A stretch of DNA of 64,000 bases. Origin: Erwinia aphidicola (lineage in GTDB: Bacteria; Pseudomonadota; Gammaproteobacteria; Enterobacterales; Enterobacteriaceae). The stretch's first letter is position 1; each line of letters starts with the position of its first letter. The stretch spans positions 2,356,001 to 2,420,000 of the forward strand of contig NZ_JAMKCQ010000001.1 in assembly GCF_024169515.1 (NCBI RefSeq), written 5' to 3'. This document shows, one piece after another, positions 34,470 through 43,459 of the stretch. The notes under the pieces are model-generated. The model was not told the origin of the DNA and made no database searches. It worked only from the letters and a program-made list of their open reading frames with translations. The position numbers were made by a program, and so were the translations under genes.

Positions 34470-35483
34470 CTCCACCGCCATTTCATCGCCAATCTTCGCC
34501 AGAGGATTGAACCTTAAAGCCTCTTCTAAATGGTCGGGCGCGAAGTGAGCATATCGCATGGTCATTTTGATGTCAGTATGCCCCAGCACTCTTTGTAGCA
34601 CTAAGATGTTGCCGCCATTCATCATGAAATGTGACGCGAAGGTGTGACGTAAAACGTGGGTTAGCTGTCCGGGAGGTAACTCGATGCCTGTCCGTTCAAT
34701 GGCCGATCGGAACGCCCCGTAACAATCACTGAAAAGACGCCCCTTTGACGCGGCTAACAAATCGAATAGTTCTCTACTGATTGGAACCGTTCTGTTTTTT
34801 CTGCCCTTAGTTTTTATATATGTGATCTTAAATTTCGTCAGCTGACTACGTTTCAGTTCCTCAGCCTCAGACCATCGTGCGCCCGTTGCCAGGCAGATTT
34901 TAACAACCGTTTCTAAGTGGGGGTGTTCATGTTTGCGGCACTCCTCAAGGAGAAGTGGGATCTGCTCGCCGGTGAGGTAAGCCATCTCACTTTCTTCAGT
35001 GCGGAACGGCCTCACAGATTTTATCGGGTTATCGCCTTTCCACTCTCCCAGGCGAATGAGTTCGTTAAAGACGGCGCGGAAGTATGCCAGCTCAAGATTC
35101 AGAGTACGAGGCGCTACCTTCTTAACGCGGTTGCTGCGAGCAAAGTCACCTTTTAGTCGCCGCTCGCGATAGCGGGAAAACATCTGGGCGTCAAAGTCTC
35201 GGGCTAGCGGATTGCCCATGCACTCATAAGCGTGGTGCATAGCTTGTTGACGCCTCAGGCCGTCGCGAAGCGTGACCCCGTGCGCGTCGTACCACGCATC
35301 AATCACACCCTTTAAAGTTCGCCGATCTTCTTTGTCATCCTGCCACGGGTGCTGAACAGTATGCTGCTCGAAAGCCAAAGCCTCGCCTTTAGTGGCAAAC
35401 TTTTTGCGGATCCGCTTACCCTGCGCCCCATTGGGATAAACTTCACAAATCCAGCCCCCGGCAGAGTTCTTGCGCACTGCCAT
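34446..35483 (-). CDS. int: P2-family tyrosine integrase
   Basis: 345 residues. The N-terminal arm-binding domain (GGWICEVYPNGAQGKRIRKK) precedes a catalytic domain with ATGARWSEAEEL (Arg), LTHVLRHTFASH (HxxR), GHTDIKMTMRYAH (His and nucleophile Tyr). It recombines phage and host at the tRNA-Ile2 site 70 bases away. Overlaps the repressor gene by one base, as in P2/186 lysogeny operons. Confidence 0.95.
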   Translation of the reverse strand: MAVRKNSAGGWICEVYPNGAQGKRIRKKFATKGEALAFEQHTVQHPWQDDKEDRRTLKGVIDAWYDAHGVTLRDGLRRQQAMHHAYECMGNPLARDFDAQMFSRYRERRLKGDFARSNRVKKVAPRTLNLELAYFRAVFNELIRLGEWKGDNPIKSVRPFRTEESEMAYLTGEQIPLLLEECRKHEHPHLETVVKICLATGARWSEAEELKRSQLTKFKITYIKTKGRKNRTVPISRELFDLLAASKGRLFSDCYGAFRSAIERTGIELPPGQLTHVLRHTFASHFMMNGGNILVLQRVLGHTDIKMTMRYAHFAPDHLEEALRFNPLAKIGDEMAVEMVIHGTE

Positions 35484-36058
35484 CAGTTAACCTCGCTGTA
35501 AATTCCCACTACCCGCCCAAGAGTTTTAATATCCTCAACTGAGCATTCGAAAGGTACTTTTCCACCGGCAACATGCAGTCTTTTGGCTGGGAGCAGGGTC
35601 AGCTCTCTGATGCTTGTACTTCCTTCCATATCAACGAGCCATATGCCATCTGAGAGGTTGGCATTCTGATCAATGAAATGAACCTTGCCCTCGGTTCTAA
35701 CGCAGATTGGTGAAGGAATTGGGTTAGTGAAGAGATGCCTGTCAATGCTCAAAATGGAATTTTCGATTAGAGAACCATCTCTAAGTGTGAACTCTTTGAT
35801 ACCTTCAGGGGCTTTCGCTATGGCCTCAGTTAGGAATTTTGGACCTTCCCCTGTAAGTATCCATTTGATGCTTGCCCCTGTTTCTAGCGAACACTGTATC
35901 GCGAAGTCATAAGAGATTGTGCCGCGTGAAAAGCGGTTCTGCAGGGAGCTTGGAGCAATTTTGAAGTGCCTGGCGAGCTGTATTTTCTGCGAAAAACCAT
36001 ACACCTCACACACCCTTTCGAGCAGTTCAACACTGTTCACTTTATCAAGAAGAGTCAA
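35483..36058 (-). CDS. cI: 186-type CI repressor of the prophage
   Basis: 191 residues, about the length of 186 CI, with HTH IQLARHFKIAPSSLQNRFSR and the C-terminal segment RLHVAGGKVPFECSVEDIKTLGRVVG. It lacks a self-cleavage Ser/Lys pair in an evident S24 context, so SOS induction should need an antirepressor. Divergent from the apl-like gene. Confidence 0.92.
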   Translation of the reverse strand: MTLLDKVNSVELLERVCEVYGFSQKIQLARHFKIAPSSLQNRFSRGTISYDFAIQCSLETGASIKWILTGEGPKFLTEAIAKAPEGIKEFTLRDGSLIENSILSIDRHLFTNPIPSPICVRTEGKVHFIDQNANLSDGIWLVDMEGSTSIRELTLLPAKRLHVAGGKVPFECSVEDIKTLGRVVGIYSEVN

Positions 36059-36063
36059 TTTAT

Positions 36064-36120
36064 CCCCTTATGGGTATTTACAGTAACTCATAAGGGTAAT
36101 AGTATTCACCCCTATGGTAA
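36064..36120. promoter_or_regulatory. Three CI-operator-like sites
   Basis: CCCCTTATGGGTA (36064), the inverted copy CTCATAAGGGTAA (36087) and CACCCCTATGGTAA (36107) share CYTATGRG and lie between cI and apl. They differ from the TTCACT palindromes of the tailocin, so the two repressors should not cross-react. Confidence 0.55.
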
Positions 36121-36126
36121 CCACTG

Positions 36127-36173
36127 ATGGCATCAATTGGCATTTGTAGGCATTCAGTGGCATTTAATGGCTA
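36127..36173. promoter_or_regulatory. Phased ten-base tandem boxes (Apl-type sites)
   Basis: GGCAT starts at 36129, 36139, 36149 and 36159, and GGCTA at 36169: a strict ten-base period on one face of the helix. Phage 186 Apl is known to bind phased direct repeats both here and at the attachment site; the same boxes occur at 34435-34469. Confidence 0.68.
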
Positions 36174-36190
36174 ATCGGGAATCATGCAAT

Positions 36191-36454
36191 ATGGCTAACG
36201 AAATTACAATCGTCAAAATCCCTCGTGAGAAGCTCTATCCAGCTGAGTTCGTAGCCCTTGAGAAGGTTTCTCTTCGAACTGTTCGTCGCTGGACTACCGG
36301 TGATAATCCTCGCCTTCCTATTGAGAAGCGCTGCATACAAAAGGGCAACAAGAAAGCCACCGGCCGTGTCCGCATTCTTTACCTGCAGTGGAAAGAAAAG
36401 CAGGTGCGAGAAGCATTGGGGCATTCGCGTTTTCAAATCGTTGTTGGCGCGTAA
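36191..36454 (+). CDS. apl: Apl/Cox-like excisionase and repressor
   Basis: 87 residues, basic, with a helix-turn-helix-like segment (ALEKVSLRTVRRWTTGDNPR). Position directly right of the switch and the phased repeats support an Apl/Cox role in excision and in damping early transcription. ATG 36191 is preferred over an upstream in-frame ATG at 36137 that lies in the repeat array. Confidence 0.75.
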   Translation: MANEITIVKIPREKLYPAEFVALEKVSLRTVRRWTTGDNPRLPIEKRCIQKGNKKATGRVRILYLQWKEKQVREALGHSRFQIVVGA

Positions 36455-36484
36455 TTCACAGTATGTGAATTTTGAGGACTGAGC

Positions 36485-36994
36485 ATGTTTGATTATCAGG
36501 TATCCAAACAACCGCACTTTGACAACGCCTGCCGCACCTTCGGCCAGCGTCACAACATTGCGCAACTGGCGCGCCAGGTCGGGATGAATGAGCAGACGCT
36601 ACGTAACAAGCTGAACCCGGATCAGGTTCACCAGCTCACGGCGATGGAAATCACCGTGATCACTGATGTAACTGAAGACCCAACGCTGATTGATGGCCTG
36701 CTGGCCCAAATGAAGTGCGGCCCTTCAGTACCTTTAAATGAAGTGAAGGCCGAGCGTATGACCCACTACGTTCTCCAGGCTACTGCGGAGATCGGCAAGG
36801 TGGCAGCTGCTGCAGTATCAGGTAAGAAAATGACGCCATCGTGCAAAAGCGCTTTTGTGGAAAATGTTAACGCCGGTATTCGATGCCTTTCGCTGATCGG
36901 TTTAAGCGTTCATGCCCGCGTGCAGTCTAATCCCGCTCTTGCAAACACGGTTGATGTGCTGAGTGGTCTTAGTGCGTCAATTGGTCTGAGCTGA
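36485..36994 (+). CDS. cII: CII-type phage regulator
   Basis: 169 residues of the 186 CII family with an N-terminal HTH (HNIAQLARQVGMNEQTLRNKL). In 186 it activates the establishment of cI transcription. AGGACTGAGC precedes the ATG. Confidence 0.87.
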   Translation: MFDYQVSKQPHFDNACRTFGQRHNIAQLARQVGMNEQTLRNKLNPDQVHQLTAMEITVITDVTEDPTLIDGLLAQMKCGPSVPLNEVKAERMTHYVLQATAEIGKVAAAAVSGKKMTPSCKSAFVENVNAGIRCLSLIGLSVHARVQSNPALANTVDVLSGLSASIGLS

Positions 36995-37001
36995 GGTGAA
37001 T

Positions 37002-37187
37002 ATGACAATTTCTGTCGCGCCATTGCTCAAGCGCCAAAGCCCGTCTCCGTCATACGGCCACGGCTGGATCATGGGTAACGAGGGTAAGCGCTGGCACCCG
37101 AGCAACAATCAGAAAGCGCTTTTGCGTGAGCTGTCATCTGTGAAGCGCAATTTTATTCAACGTATGTCAAAAGCATGGGGTAAATAA
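37002..37187 (+). CDS. fil: Fil-family filamentation protein
   Basis: 61 residues resembling 186 Fil (SPSYGHGWIMGNEGKRWHP). In 186 Fil blocks cell division. ATG 37002 follows GAGGTG; a GTG two codons earlier is less well placed. Overlaps the next gene by one base. Confidence 0.72.
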   Translation: MTISVAPLLKRQSPSPSYGHGWIMGNEGKRWHPSNNQKALLRELSSVKRNFIQRMSKAWGK

Positions 37188-37519
37188 TGGCTGTCAATAT
37201 TCACTCACACCTTGAAGCTGTTAAAGAGCCAATGCCTTTTGAACAGTTTCAGGCACGCCGCCGTCTGCTACGTAAAAATAATGATAATCCAGCGCTACGT
37301 TATTTTAATCGCCTGGATGATGATTTTAAGTTTGCTGTTTTGACTGTGGCTAACCGAGAAAAGCCTGCAACATTCAAGCTCGATGAAGTTGGTAAGCAAT
37401 TTGAAGAATTTGACGAGGCTCGACGCCTGCTAATTATTGGAGCCATGAACAGGATTTCGCGCTGGGGAAAACTGCTACCGCGTTATCTTTCCGCCGCTGA
37501 CTGCGCACTAACCGAATAA
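37187..37519 (+). CDS. Early phage protein of unknown function
   Basis: 110 residues, probably of the DUF5347 group seen in P2/186 early operons, though I am not certain of the family. Charged, no membrane segment (RYFNRLDDDFKFAVLTVANR; ARRLLIIGAMNRISRWG). Begins on the stop of fil. Confidence 0.7.
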   Translation: MAVNIHSHLEAVKEPMPFEQFQARRRLLRKNNDNPALRYFNRLDDDFKFAVLTVANREKPATFKLDEVGKQFEEFDEARRLLIIGAMNRISRWGKLLPRYLSAADCALTE

Positions 37520-37584
37520 CCCAAACATTAAATTAATGGCGTAAACCCGCCGGGCATCCCTTTGCCTAAATCTGGAGTTTTACT

Positions 37585-37812
37585 ATGCAAAATATTGAAA
37601 ACAAGAAAATGGTAGCCGCAGCTGATGCCGTTCTGGTGCTGCTGAATAAAGCCCGCAACGAGCAAAAGAAAGATCAGGCGCTGGTCGTTTCAATCCGTCT
37701 TGAGGCGCTGGCTATCCACGCCCAGCGCAGTGAATTGTCTGCCGTTGAGATTATCGAGCTGCTGCATCAGGAAGCAGGCCGGTTTGAAGCTGCTGCGCAG
37801 GAGTTGCACTAA
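37585..37812 (+). CDS. Small early phage protein (DUF2732-like)
   Basis: 75 residues, all-helical and acidic, matching the size and position of the DUF2732 proteins of P2-like phages. One-base overlap with the next gene. Function unknown. Confidence 0.72.
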   Translation: MQNIENKKMVAAADAVLVLLNKARNEQKKDQALVVSIRLEALAIHAQRSELSAVEIIELLHQEAGRFEAAAQELH

Positions 37813-38039
37813 TGGCTGACTCAATGGATCTGGTGCAGCAACGCGTTGAGGAAAATCTCGCGCATGCTCTGGCTAAAGCCATCAAGCACCCGACCGCACC
37901 GAGTGCTTTCTTTTGTGAAGACTGTGACGCGCCGATCCCCGAAGCGCGCCGCAAAGCACTGGACGGCGTAACGCAGTGCGTCAGCTGCAAGGAAATCAGC
38001 GAGCTTAAAGCCACGCATCGCAAAGGAGCTGCGCTATGA
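37812..38039 (+). CDS. TraR/DksA-type C4 zinc-finger protein
   Basis: 75 residues with CEDCDAPIPEARRKAL and CVSCKEI, homologous to 863-1090. It probably binds RNA polymerase. Overlaps dam by four bases. Confidence 0.87.
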   Translation: MADSMDLVQQRVEENLAHALAKAIKHPTAPSAFFCEDCDAPIPEARRKALDGVTQCVSCKEISELKATHRKGAAL

Positions 38040-38866
38040 ACACTGTCTTAAAATGGGTGGGCAGCAAATCGCGCATCATGCCGGAACTGAAAAAGCACCT
38101 GCCTATGGGCCAGCGCCTGGTCGAGCCTTTCGCGGGTTCATGCTCGGTCATGATGAATACTCGCTATCAAGAGTATTTGATTGCTGACATCAATCCCGAC
38201 CTGATTAACATGTATCGTCAGATTAAAGAGCATTCATCTGTATTTCTTGTGCTGGCAACGCAACTTTTCGCTGCCAATAATTCAGAGGCTGAATATTACA
38301 AAATCCGTGATGAATTTAATTCGTCGCTTGGCATGACGCTGCTTGACCGTGCTGTGTATTTTCTTTATCTGAACCGTCATGGGCATCGCGGCATGTGCCG
38401 CTATAATCGCAGCGGTGATTTCAATATTCCTTTCGGCCACTACAAAAAACCATATTTCCCGCTTGAGGAAATAAAAGCCTTTGCTGAAAAAGCGCAGCGA
38501 GCAACTTTCGTCTGTGCCGACTTCACCGAAACCCTGCGGATGGTTAAAGCCGGTGATGTGATTTATTCCGATTCCCCATATCAGGGGACTTTTAGCGATT
38601 ACCATACCGAAGGGTTTAATGATGACCGACAGTGCCAGCTGGCATCGCTATTATCTGGCGTAGCACAGTCAAATCCCGTCATCGTTTCAAACAGCGATAC
38701 GACCCGGACCCGCTGCCTCTATGGCGATTTTAAAATCACCCGTATCACAGCCCCGCGAAGCCTAGGAGTTGCTGCAGGAGAAGGAAGAAGCGCCGCTGAA
38801 ATTATTGCGGTGTCTTTTCCAGCACACAACGTTACGTGTAACTTCAAGCATGAGGCCATAGCATGA
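38036..38866 (+). CDS. dam: D12-class DNA adenine methylase
   Basis: 276 residues. Motif X LKWVGSKSRI and motif I VEPFAGSCSV are normal. The catalytic motif IV reads DSPY (VIYSDSPYQG) rather than the usual DPPY, so activity could be altered. GATC methylation would protect phage DNA or adjust gene timing. Overlaps A by four bases. Confidence 0.87.
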   Translation: MNTVLKWVGSKSRIMPELKKHLPMGQRLVEPFAGSCSVMMNTRYQEYLIADINPDLINMYRQIKEHSSVFLVLATQLFAANNSEAEYYKIRDEFNSSLGMTLLDRAVYFLYLNRHGHRGMCRYNRSGDFNIPFGHYKKPYFPLEEIKAFAEKAQRATFVCADFTETLRMVKAGDVIYSDSPYQGTFSDYHTEGFNDDRQCQLASLLSGVAQSNPVIVSNSDTTRTRCLYGDFKITRITAPRSLGVAAGEGRSAAEIIAVSFPAHNVTCNFKHEAIA

Positions 38867-41154
38867 TTTATGCGTACCCGTGGAATGCTCCACGGGAAGC
38901 TATTGCTAAGCCATATCTTGCAACCGCCAATGTCCAACGCCGCGCCCAGATGTTCGCGGCGCTTTCGCATGCGCGCGATCTGCTGGAGGCGCAGCCCTTA
39001 ATCATCCAGATGGATGTTAAGCGGCGCATGAATGACTTAGAAAAAAAGGAAGGTTTAGCCCGTGCCAATGCGTACCTGACAAAGACATTTGTTGAGCGCA
39101 CATTGCCACGCGTTGAGCGCGTGAATACCCAGTACCAGGTCGCTGAAATGCATCCCGATATTTTTGGCAAGCTGGCGCAAATCGCTCCAGCCGGCGACCG
39201 CGGGGTGGGTGCTGCGAGCATGCTGTGGGAAATTATTCGACGGTTTAACCGCCTTGCGGATATGTCACGTGCCGACGTGGATTTACTGGCCGGTGATGTG
39301 GCTAATCTGATTATGGCTGAAATGGCGCAGGCCCATGAGCTGGTCGCCGATGAGTCGGATTATAAATACGCTTTCCAGATTTACATGACGGCAGCGGCCA
39401 TCACGCGCCAGCTTAATCAGATGCCCCCACTTTGGGAAACGGTCAGTTCTAAATTTTTCTGCCCGGAGGATGTAGCCTCTGCGATTTCCCGCATGAAAAC
39501 CGAGAAGTGGTGGAAAGGACGCCTGCGCCGCGTTGCTGCAGCATGGCGCGAACACCTGCAGATCGCGCTTGCCAACGTCAGCAAAAAACACACCCCTTAC
39601 GCCAGTACGATGAACGTGATCGAGTGGCGCGAGCAAAAGCGCCGGACCCGTGAATTTTTGAAGGGGATGGAGCTGGAAGACGAGGACGGGAACCGCATCA
39701 GCCTGATCGATAAATATGACGGCAGCGTGGCTAATCCCGCCATTCGTCGCTGCGAGCTGATGACCAGAATTCGCGGCTTTGAAAACATCTGCAATGAGAT
39801 GGGGTTCGTAGGTGAGTTCTACACCGTCACGGCTCCGTCGCGGTATCACGCCACAATTAAGACCGGCCACCGTAACCGCAAATGGAACGGGGCTAACCCC
39901 GCCGAAACTCAGCGCTATCTCTGCAACCTGTGGCAGAAGGTCCGCGCAAAGCTCCACCGCGAAGATATTCGTATTTTCGGCATTCGTGTTGCGGAGCCGC
40001 ATCACGACGCGACTCCGCACTGGCATATGTTGATGTTCATGCTGCCTGAAAACGTCGACCGCGTGCGTCAGATCATCCGTGACTACGCCTACCAGGAAGA
40101 CAGTGGTGAGTTGACCACAGCAAAAGCCAGAAAGGCGCGCTTTCATGCTGAGGCGATCGACCCTGAAAAGGGAAGTGCAACCGGTTATGTCGCGAAATAT
40201 ATCTCTAAAAATATTGATGGTTACGCGCTTGATGGCGAGCTGGACGATGAAAGCGGCAAGGCTTTGAAGGATACCGCACCAGCCGTTTCAGCCTGGGCAG
40301 CGCGCTGGCACATCCGCCAGTTTCAGTTTGTGGGCGGCGCGCCGGTGACTGTTTATCGGGAACTGCGCCGCATGGCTGACAGTGAAACAGCGCTCGGCTT
40401 GAGCGTTGAATTTGCCGCCGTCCACGATGCTGCCGATCAGGGGCAGTGGGCCGAATATGTTAACGCGCAAGGCGGTCCATTCGTGCGTCGTGACGATCTG
40501 GCTGTGCGCACCTGGTACCAGCCGGCCGACGAGCTGAACGATTACGGCGAGGAGACTTTGCGCATTAAGGGGGTTTACTCCACTGGCGTTGGTGACGACA
40601 CGCCAATTCTTACCCGTCTGACGCAGTGGAAGATTGTCCCTAAAAAATCCACTGAGCAGGCTGGCGCTTCAGATGCACCGCTATCGGTTTTGTCAGTTGA
40701 TTCTGCCTTTGATTTTGTTTTTGACCTTGAGGGCGCGCCCGCGTCCTCTCGGAGTTCTGTCAATAACTGTACGGGGAGATCGGGATCTGAGGATGCGTCG
40801 AAACCGGGCGGTGAGCCTCTAAAAGATTTTGAGGATATGAACAAGAGCGAGCGACGGCGTCTGCTTATGAGAATACGAGCAGAGCAACCAGCTAAGGTGG
40901 CTGGAACTTACAGGCGCGCTGAAAAAGTCGAAGTGGCATGCTCTAAAGTGATTGTTGAAATTAGAGATCTTACCGGCGAAAGCATAAGCCGGGGATTAGC
41001 AATACGCATCCTCGGAGGTACTGAGACTCTTGTAGCAGGTCAGTGGATCAGTAGTACCGCTCAGGGCGAACTTTTGCGACCTGCAAGGAGAGGCGCAGCT
41101 GCCGCCATTCTCGCAAGAGTTGATGCTTTGCAAGAGAAGTGCAGGGGAGTTTAA
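38863..41154 (+). CDS. A: Replication initiator endonuclease A
   Basis: 763 residues, P2 gpA rolling-circle family. HUH-like metal site (PHHDATPHWHM) and the twin-tyrosine motif YVAKYISKNIDGY, whose tyrosines nick and rejoin the origin. The P2 origin lies inside A, so this gene should also contain the replication origin. The C-terminal 150 residues are variable. Confidence 0.93.
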   Translation: MIYAYPWNAPREAIAKPYLATANVQRRAQMFAALSHARDLLEAQPLIIQMDVKRRMNDLEKKEGLARANAYLTKTFVERTLPRVERVNTQYQVAEMHPDIFGKLAQIAPAGDRGVGAASMLWEIIRRFNRLADMSRADVDLLAGDVANLIMAEMAQAHELVADESDYKYAFQIYMTAAAITRQLNQMPPLWETVSSKFFCPEDVASAISRMKTEKWWKGRLRRVAAAWREHLQIALANVSKKHTPYASTMNVIEWREQKRRTREFLKGMELEDEDGNRISLIDKYDGSVANPAIRRCELMTRIRGFENICNEMGFVGEFYTVTAPSRYHATIKTGHRNRKWNGANPAETQRYLCNLWQKVRAKLHREDIRIFGIRVAEPHHDATPHWHMLMFMLPENVDRVRQIIRDYAYQEDSGELTTAKARKARFHAEAIDPEKGSATGYVAKYISKNIDGYALDGELDDESGKALKDTAPAVSAWAARWHIRQFQFVGGAPVTVYRELRRMADSETALGLSVEFAAVHDAADQGQWAEYVNAQGGPFVRRDDLAVRTWYQPADELNDYGEETLRIKGVYSTGVGDDTPILTRLTQWKIVPKKSTEQAGASDAPLSVLSVDSAFDFVFDLEGAPASSRSSVNNCTGRSGSEDASKPGGEPLKDFEDMNKSERRRLLMRIRAEQPAKVAGTYRRAEKVEVACSKVIVEIRDLTGESISRGLAIRILGGTETLVAGQWISSTAQGELLRPARRGAAAAILARVDALQEKCRGV

Positions 41155-41225
41155 ACCAACTGAGGTGTCGTAGGTCGTTCTTGTTGAAAGATAAAAAAAC
41201 ATTTCACATTCAGAGAAAGATTATA

Positions 41226-41245
41226 TACTGTATGTATAACCAGTT
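41226..41245. promoter_or_regulatory. LexA (SOS) box
   Basis: TACTGTATGTATAACCAGTT keeps CTG-N10-CAG and the AT-rich centre. It ends 21 bases before the ATG at 41267. It matches the arrangement at 1328-1347 and the LexA-controlled tum of phage 186. Confidence 0.82.
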
Positions 41246-41266
41246 GTTTTGTGTGAGGGAGGAAAC

Positions 41267-41455
41267 ATGCACGATTGCCTTTTGGAGTCGCTTAAGCTCC
41301 AGCGTATTGATTTTTTTATGAAACTTGTTGCTGCTAGTGACTGCAGTGAAGAAGAGAAAGGGTTGGCTATTCAGTGGGTTTCTGAACTCACTGATGAGTT
41401 AATGGCGAAGTTGCGAAACTATGAATACAGCCGCCAGATGAGTGAAGCTCAGTAG
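41267..41455 (+). CDS. SOS-induced small protein, candidate antirepressor
   Basis: 62 residues, helical and acidic, with no recognised family; GGAGGAAAC precedes ATG 41267. It stands where 186 carries tum, between A and cos and under LexA. It weakly aligns with the tailocin gene at 1366. Much shorter than 186 Tum (about 146 aa), so it may be a minimal antirepressor. Confidence 0.6.
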   Translation: MHDCLLESLKLQRIDFFMKLVAASDCSEEEKGLAIQWVSELTDELMAKLRNYEYSRQMSEAQ

Positions 41456-41730
41456 CAAAATGTAGAGTAACTTTCAGTCGTTGGCTAATTTTAACTCAGG
41501 ACTTCATTGCGTGTAGAGTTAGTAAAGCTAATTTTTTATTGACTATCTCTACCACTCTACTTTGGCGTTCAAAGTTATGCCTTGCAAGTGCCATCAATTT
41601 GTATGGCGTTAAATTTTGGATGTGATCTGACGGTTCGTCTGAACGTTTTTTGAGCGTGACTAAGAAAAAAACATGTGCTAGCTTATAAAACATTCGGTTC
41701 ATTAATGTTTTATCTTCTAGGATGGAATCT

Positions 41731-42552
41731 ATGCTTAAAGTCAATTTTAATGTCGTGATGCAGAGTGGGCAACAAGATGTTGATATGGATTACGGTGTTG
41801 ATACACTTGCAGGAACTTCAGAAGTTAGCTGTTTACTATCTGAAGGTATTCTTAATAAAAAAATAATAAAAAGACGCACAACCGTTAATGAAGTTAGGGC
41901 GGTTTTGAAGCAAAGTTTCAAAAGCTCATATGGTCAAAACTTTGAATTGATATTTAATAACGAAGAGCATATTAAAGAGCTAAAGAAAATGACTCGCACC
42001 GTATTTTCTGAAGTTATGAAATATTTCATTTCAGAGGCCCTCTATCTTGAATCTGAGCAGGTAACACCTAAAGCCGAAGAGGTGATTAATGGTCTTTCGG
42101 AAATAGAAGATGAGCTTGTTGATAGAATCAGAAATCCTTTAATAAGAATGCATCAGATTACAGCTAAAAGTGGATATGATGTAAACCTCAATTTTAGCCG
42201 TCGTGGTGGTGATTTCAGAATTGCTTCGCTCAATGTTGTTACTGCAAAAAATTTAACTGAATCAAGAATCAATAAAGCTGCAATTTTATTAAAAGCAGCG
42301 ATAACTCGATATAATACTAGAACTGGTAATGGACGCTTAGTTCTACCAGGGGAAGACAAGACAGTAGCTTTTGGATTTTACGAGAGCATGAGAGATGTTT
42401 CAAGAGTGAAGAAAAGGAAGATTTCTGAAAATCTCCATTTGAATGATGGTGTGGCACAAGAGTTTTTCCAATACTTAACGCTTAATGTAAGAGAAGTGAA
42501 ACTGAATAATGATGAAACTATCAAGTATCTCATTCTTGGCATTCAAGAGTAA
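41731..42552 (+). CDS. Unknown AT-rich cargo protein, partner of AbiC-like gene
   Basis: 273 residues, no recognised family. N-terminal region polar; a helical middle (EVMKYFISEALYLESEQV) precedes a mixed C-terminal domain with NLNFSRRGGDFRIASLNV. Base composition is clearly poorer in GC than the phage genes. I take ATG 41731, spaced from GGATGG, rather than 41722, which has no room for a ribosome site. The stop lies three bases before the next gene, so the two form an operon. The place between A and cos is where P2 carries tin and old, so an anti-phage role is likely. Confidence 0.72.
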   Translation: MLKVNFNVVMQSGQQDVDMDYGVDTLAGTSEVSCLLSEGILNKKIIKRRTTVNEVRAVLKQSFKSSYGQNFELIFNNEEHIKELKKMTRTVFSEVMKYFISEALYLESEQVTPKAEEVINGLSEIEDELVDRIRNPLIRMHQITAKSGYDVNLNFSRRGGDFRIASLNVVTAKNLTESRINKAAILLKAAITRYNTRTGNGRLVLPGEDKTVAFGFYESMRDVSRVKKRKISENLHLNDGVAQEFFQYLTLNVREVKLNNDETIKYLILGIQE

Positions 42553-42555
42553 TAT

Positions 42556-43272
42556 ATGAGCTGGGGAGCAGTAGTTTCCGCGTTGTTTATCGCTATTGTC
42601 TGGGGAGGATACTTTCTCCATTTCGGCAATGGCGATTTATCCAAATCTACGGAAGTCTGGGGCCAGTTTGGTGATTACGTAGGTGGTGTGATTAACCCGA
42701 TTCTGAGTTTTGTAACTATAATTTTGCTTATAAACTCTCTCAAAGAACAAAGGGTGTCCAATAAGGTTATTAAGGCAGAATCTATAAGGCAGCGCGAGTT
42801 AGAAGATTTCAAAAGGTTTGAAACAAGGTTTTTTAACCTAATTGAGTTCCAAAGGGTTGGTTTTGAATCATTTAAAATTGACTTTGCTGATAAAATCCTA
42901 AGGAGCGGTGCGGCGGTCTCATATTTGGAAGAGCTTGTCGTGGAGATGAAAAATAATGAAAATTCCAAGATTGATATAAAAAATTTTCTTGATGAAGTTG
43001 ATCCTGACGATGATTTTCATTCAATGCTTCGTCGATTTTATCTCATATTGAAACTAATTGATGTTAAGCTTTCTGGTGATGAGAAAGAAGAATATTACGA
43101 GGTGTTGGTGAATTTGACTGAATCAAAGTTGCTAGCATTGATTTGTATTTTGGTTTCTTACTTTGATTGGGGTAATGCTGTTTACGTCAAAGCAAGTTCT
43201 ATATTAAATAGACCAGGTCTGAAGGAATATTCTGCACTTATTGAAGTAGTTGATCATCAAGAGAATGTATGA
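42556..43272 (+). CDS. Membrane-anchored AbiC-like abortive infection protein
   Basis: 238 residues. Two N-terminal membrane helices (VVSALFIAIVWGGYF; GGVINPILSFVTIILLINSL) are separated by WGQFGDYVGG, a motif typical of the putative phage abortive infection (putAbiC) family; a cytoplasmic helical domain rich in Glu/Asp/Lys follows. AT-rich like its partner at 41731. Phage-exclusion function is inferred from family and location. Confidence 0.75.
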   Translation: MSWGAVVSALFIAIVWGGYFLHFGNGDLSKSTEVWGQFGDYVGGVINPILSFVTIILLINSLKEQRVSNKVIKAESIRQRELEDFKRFETRFFNLIEFQRVGFESFKIDFADKILRSGAAVSYLEELVVEMKNNENSKIDIKNFLDEVDPDDDFHSMLRRFYLILKLIDVKLSGDEKEEYYEVLVNLTESKLLALICILVSYFDWGNAVYVKASSILNRPGLKEYSALIEVVDHQENV

Positions 43273-43459
43273 GTTTTTGTAATCGTTTGTTGTTTTTTCA
43301 TTGATAGTAATCGTAAAGGGCGCAATTAAAAGCTGTGCATGTTTAGACTGCATGATTCTGCATTCAAAATTACACGCATTTAATCCTTGAGAGGACCAGC
43401 ATTGGCGCTCTTTCCGATGGTGCATGCAACTGCATTAAAAGCGCCCTATAAAGCGGGCA

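Noticed and set aside
36127..36173. CRISPR-like or microsatellite repeat
   Set aside because: Only five bases are conserved per ten-base turn and the array recurs at the attachment sites; protein-binding boxes fit better.
41496..41744. An 82-residue minus-strand open frame
   Set aside because: It crosses the start of the 41731 gene, has no ribosome site or known family, and lies in AT-rich spacer.
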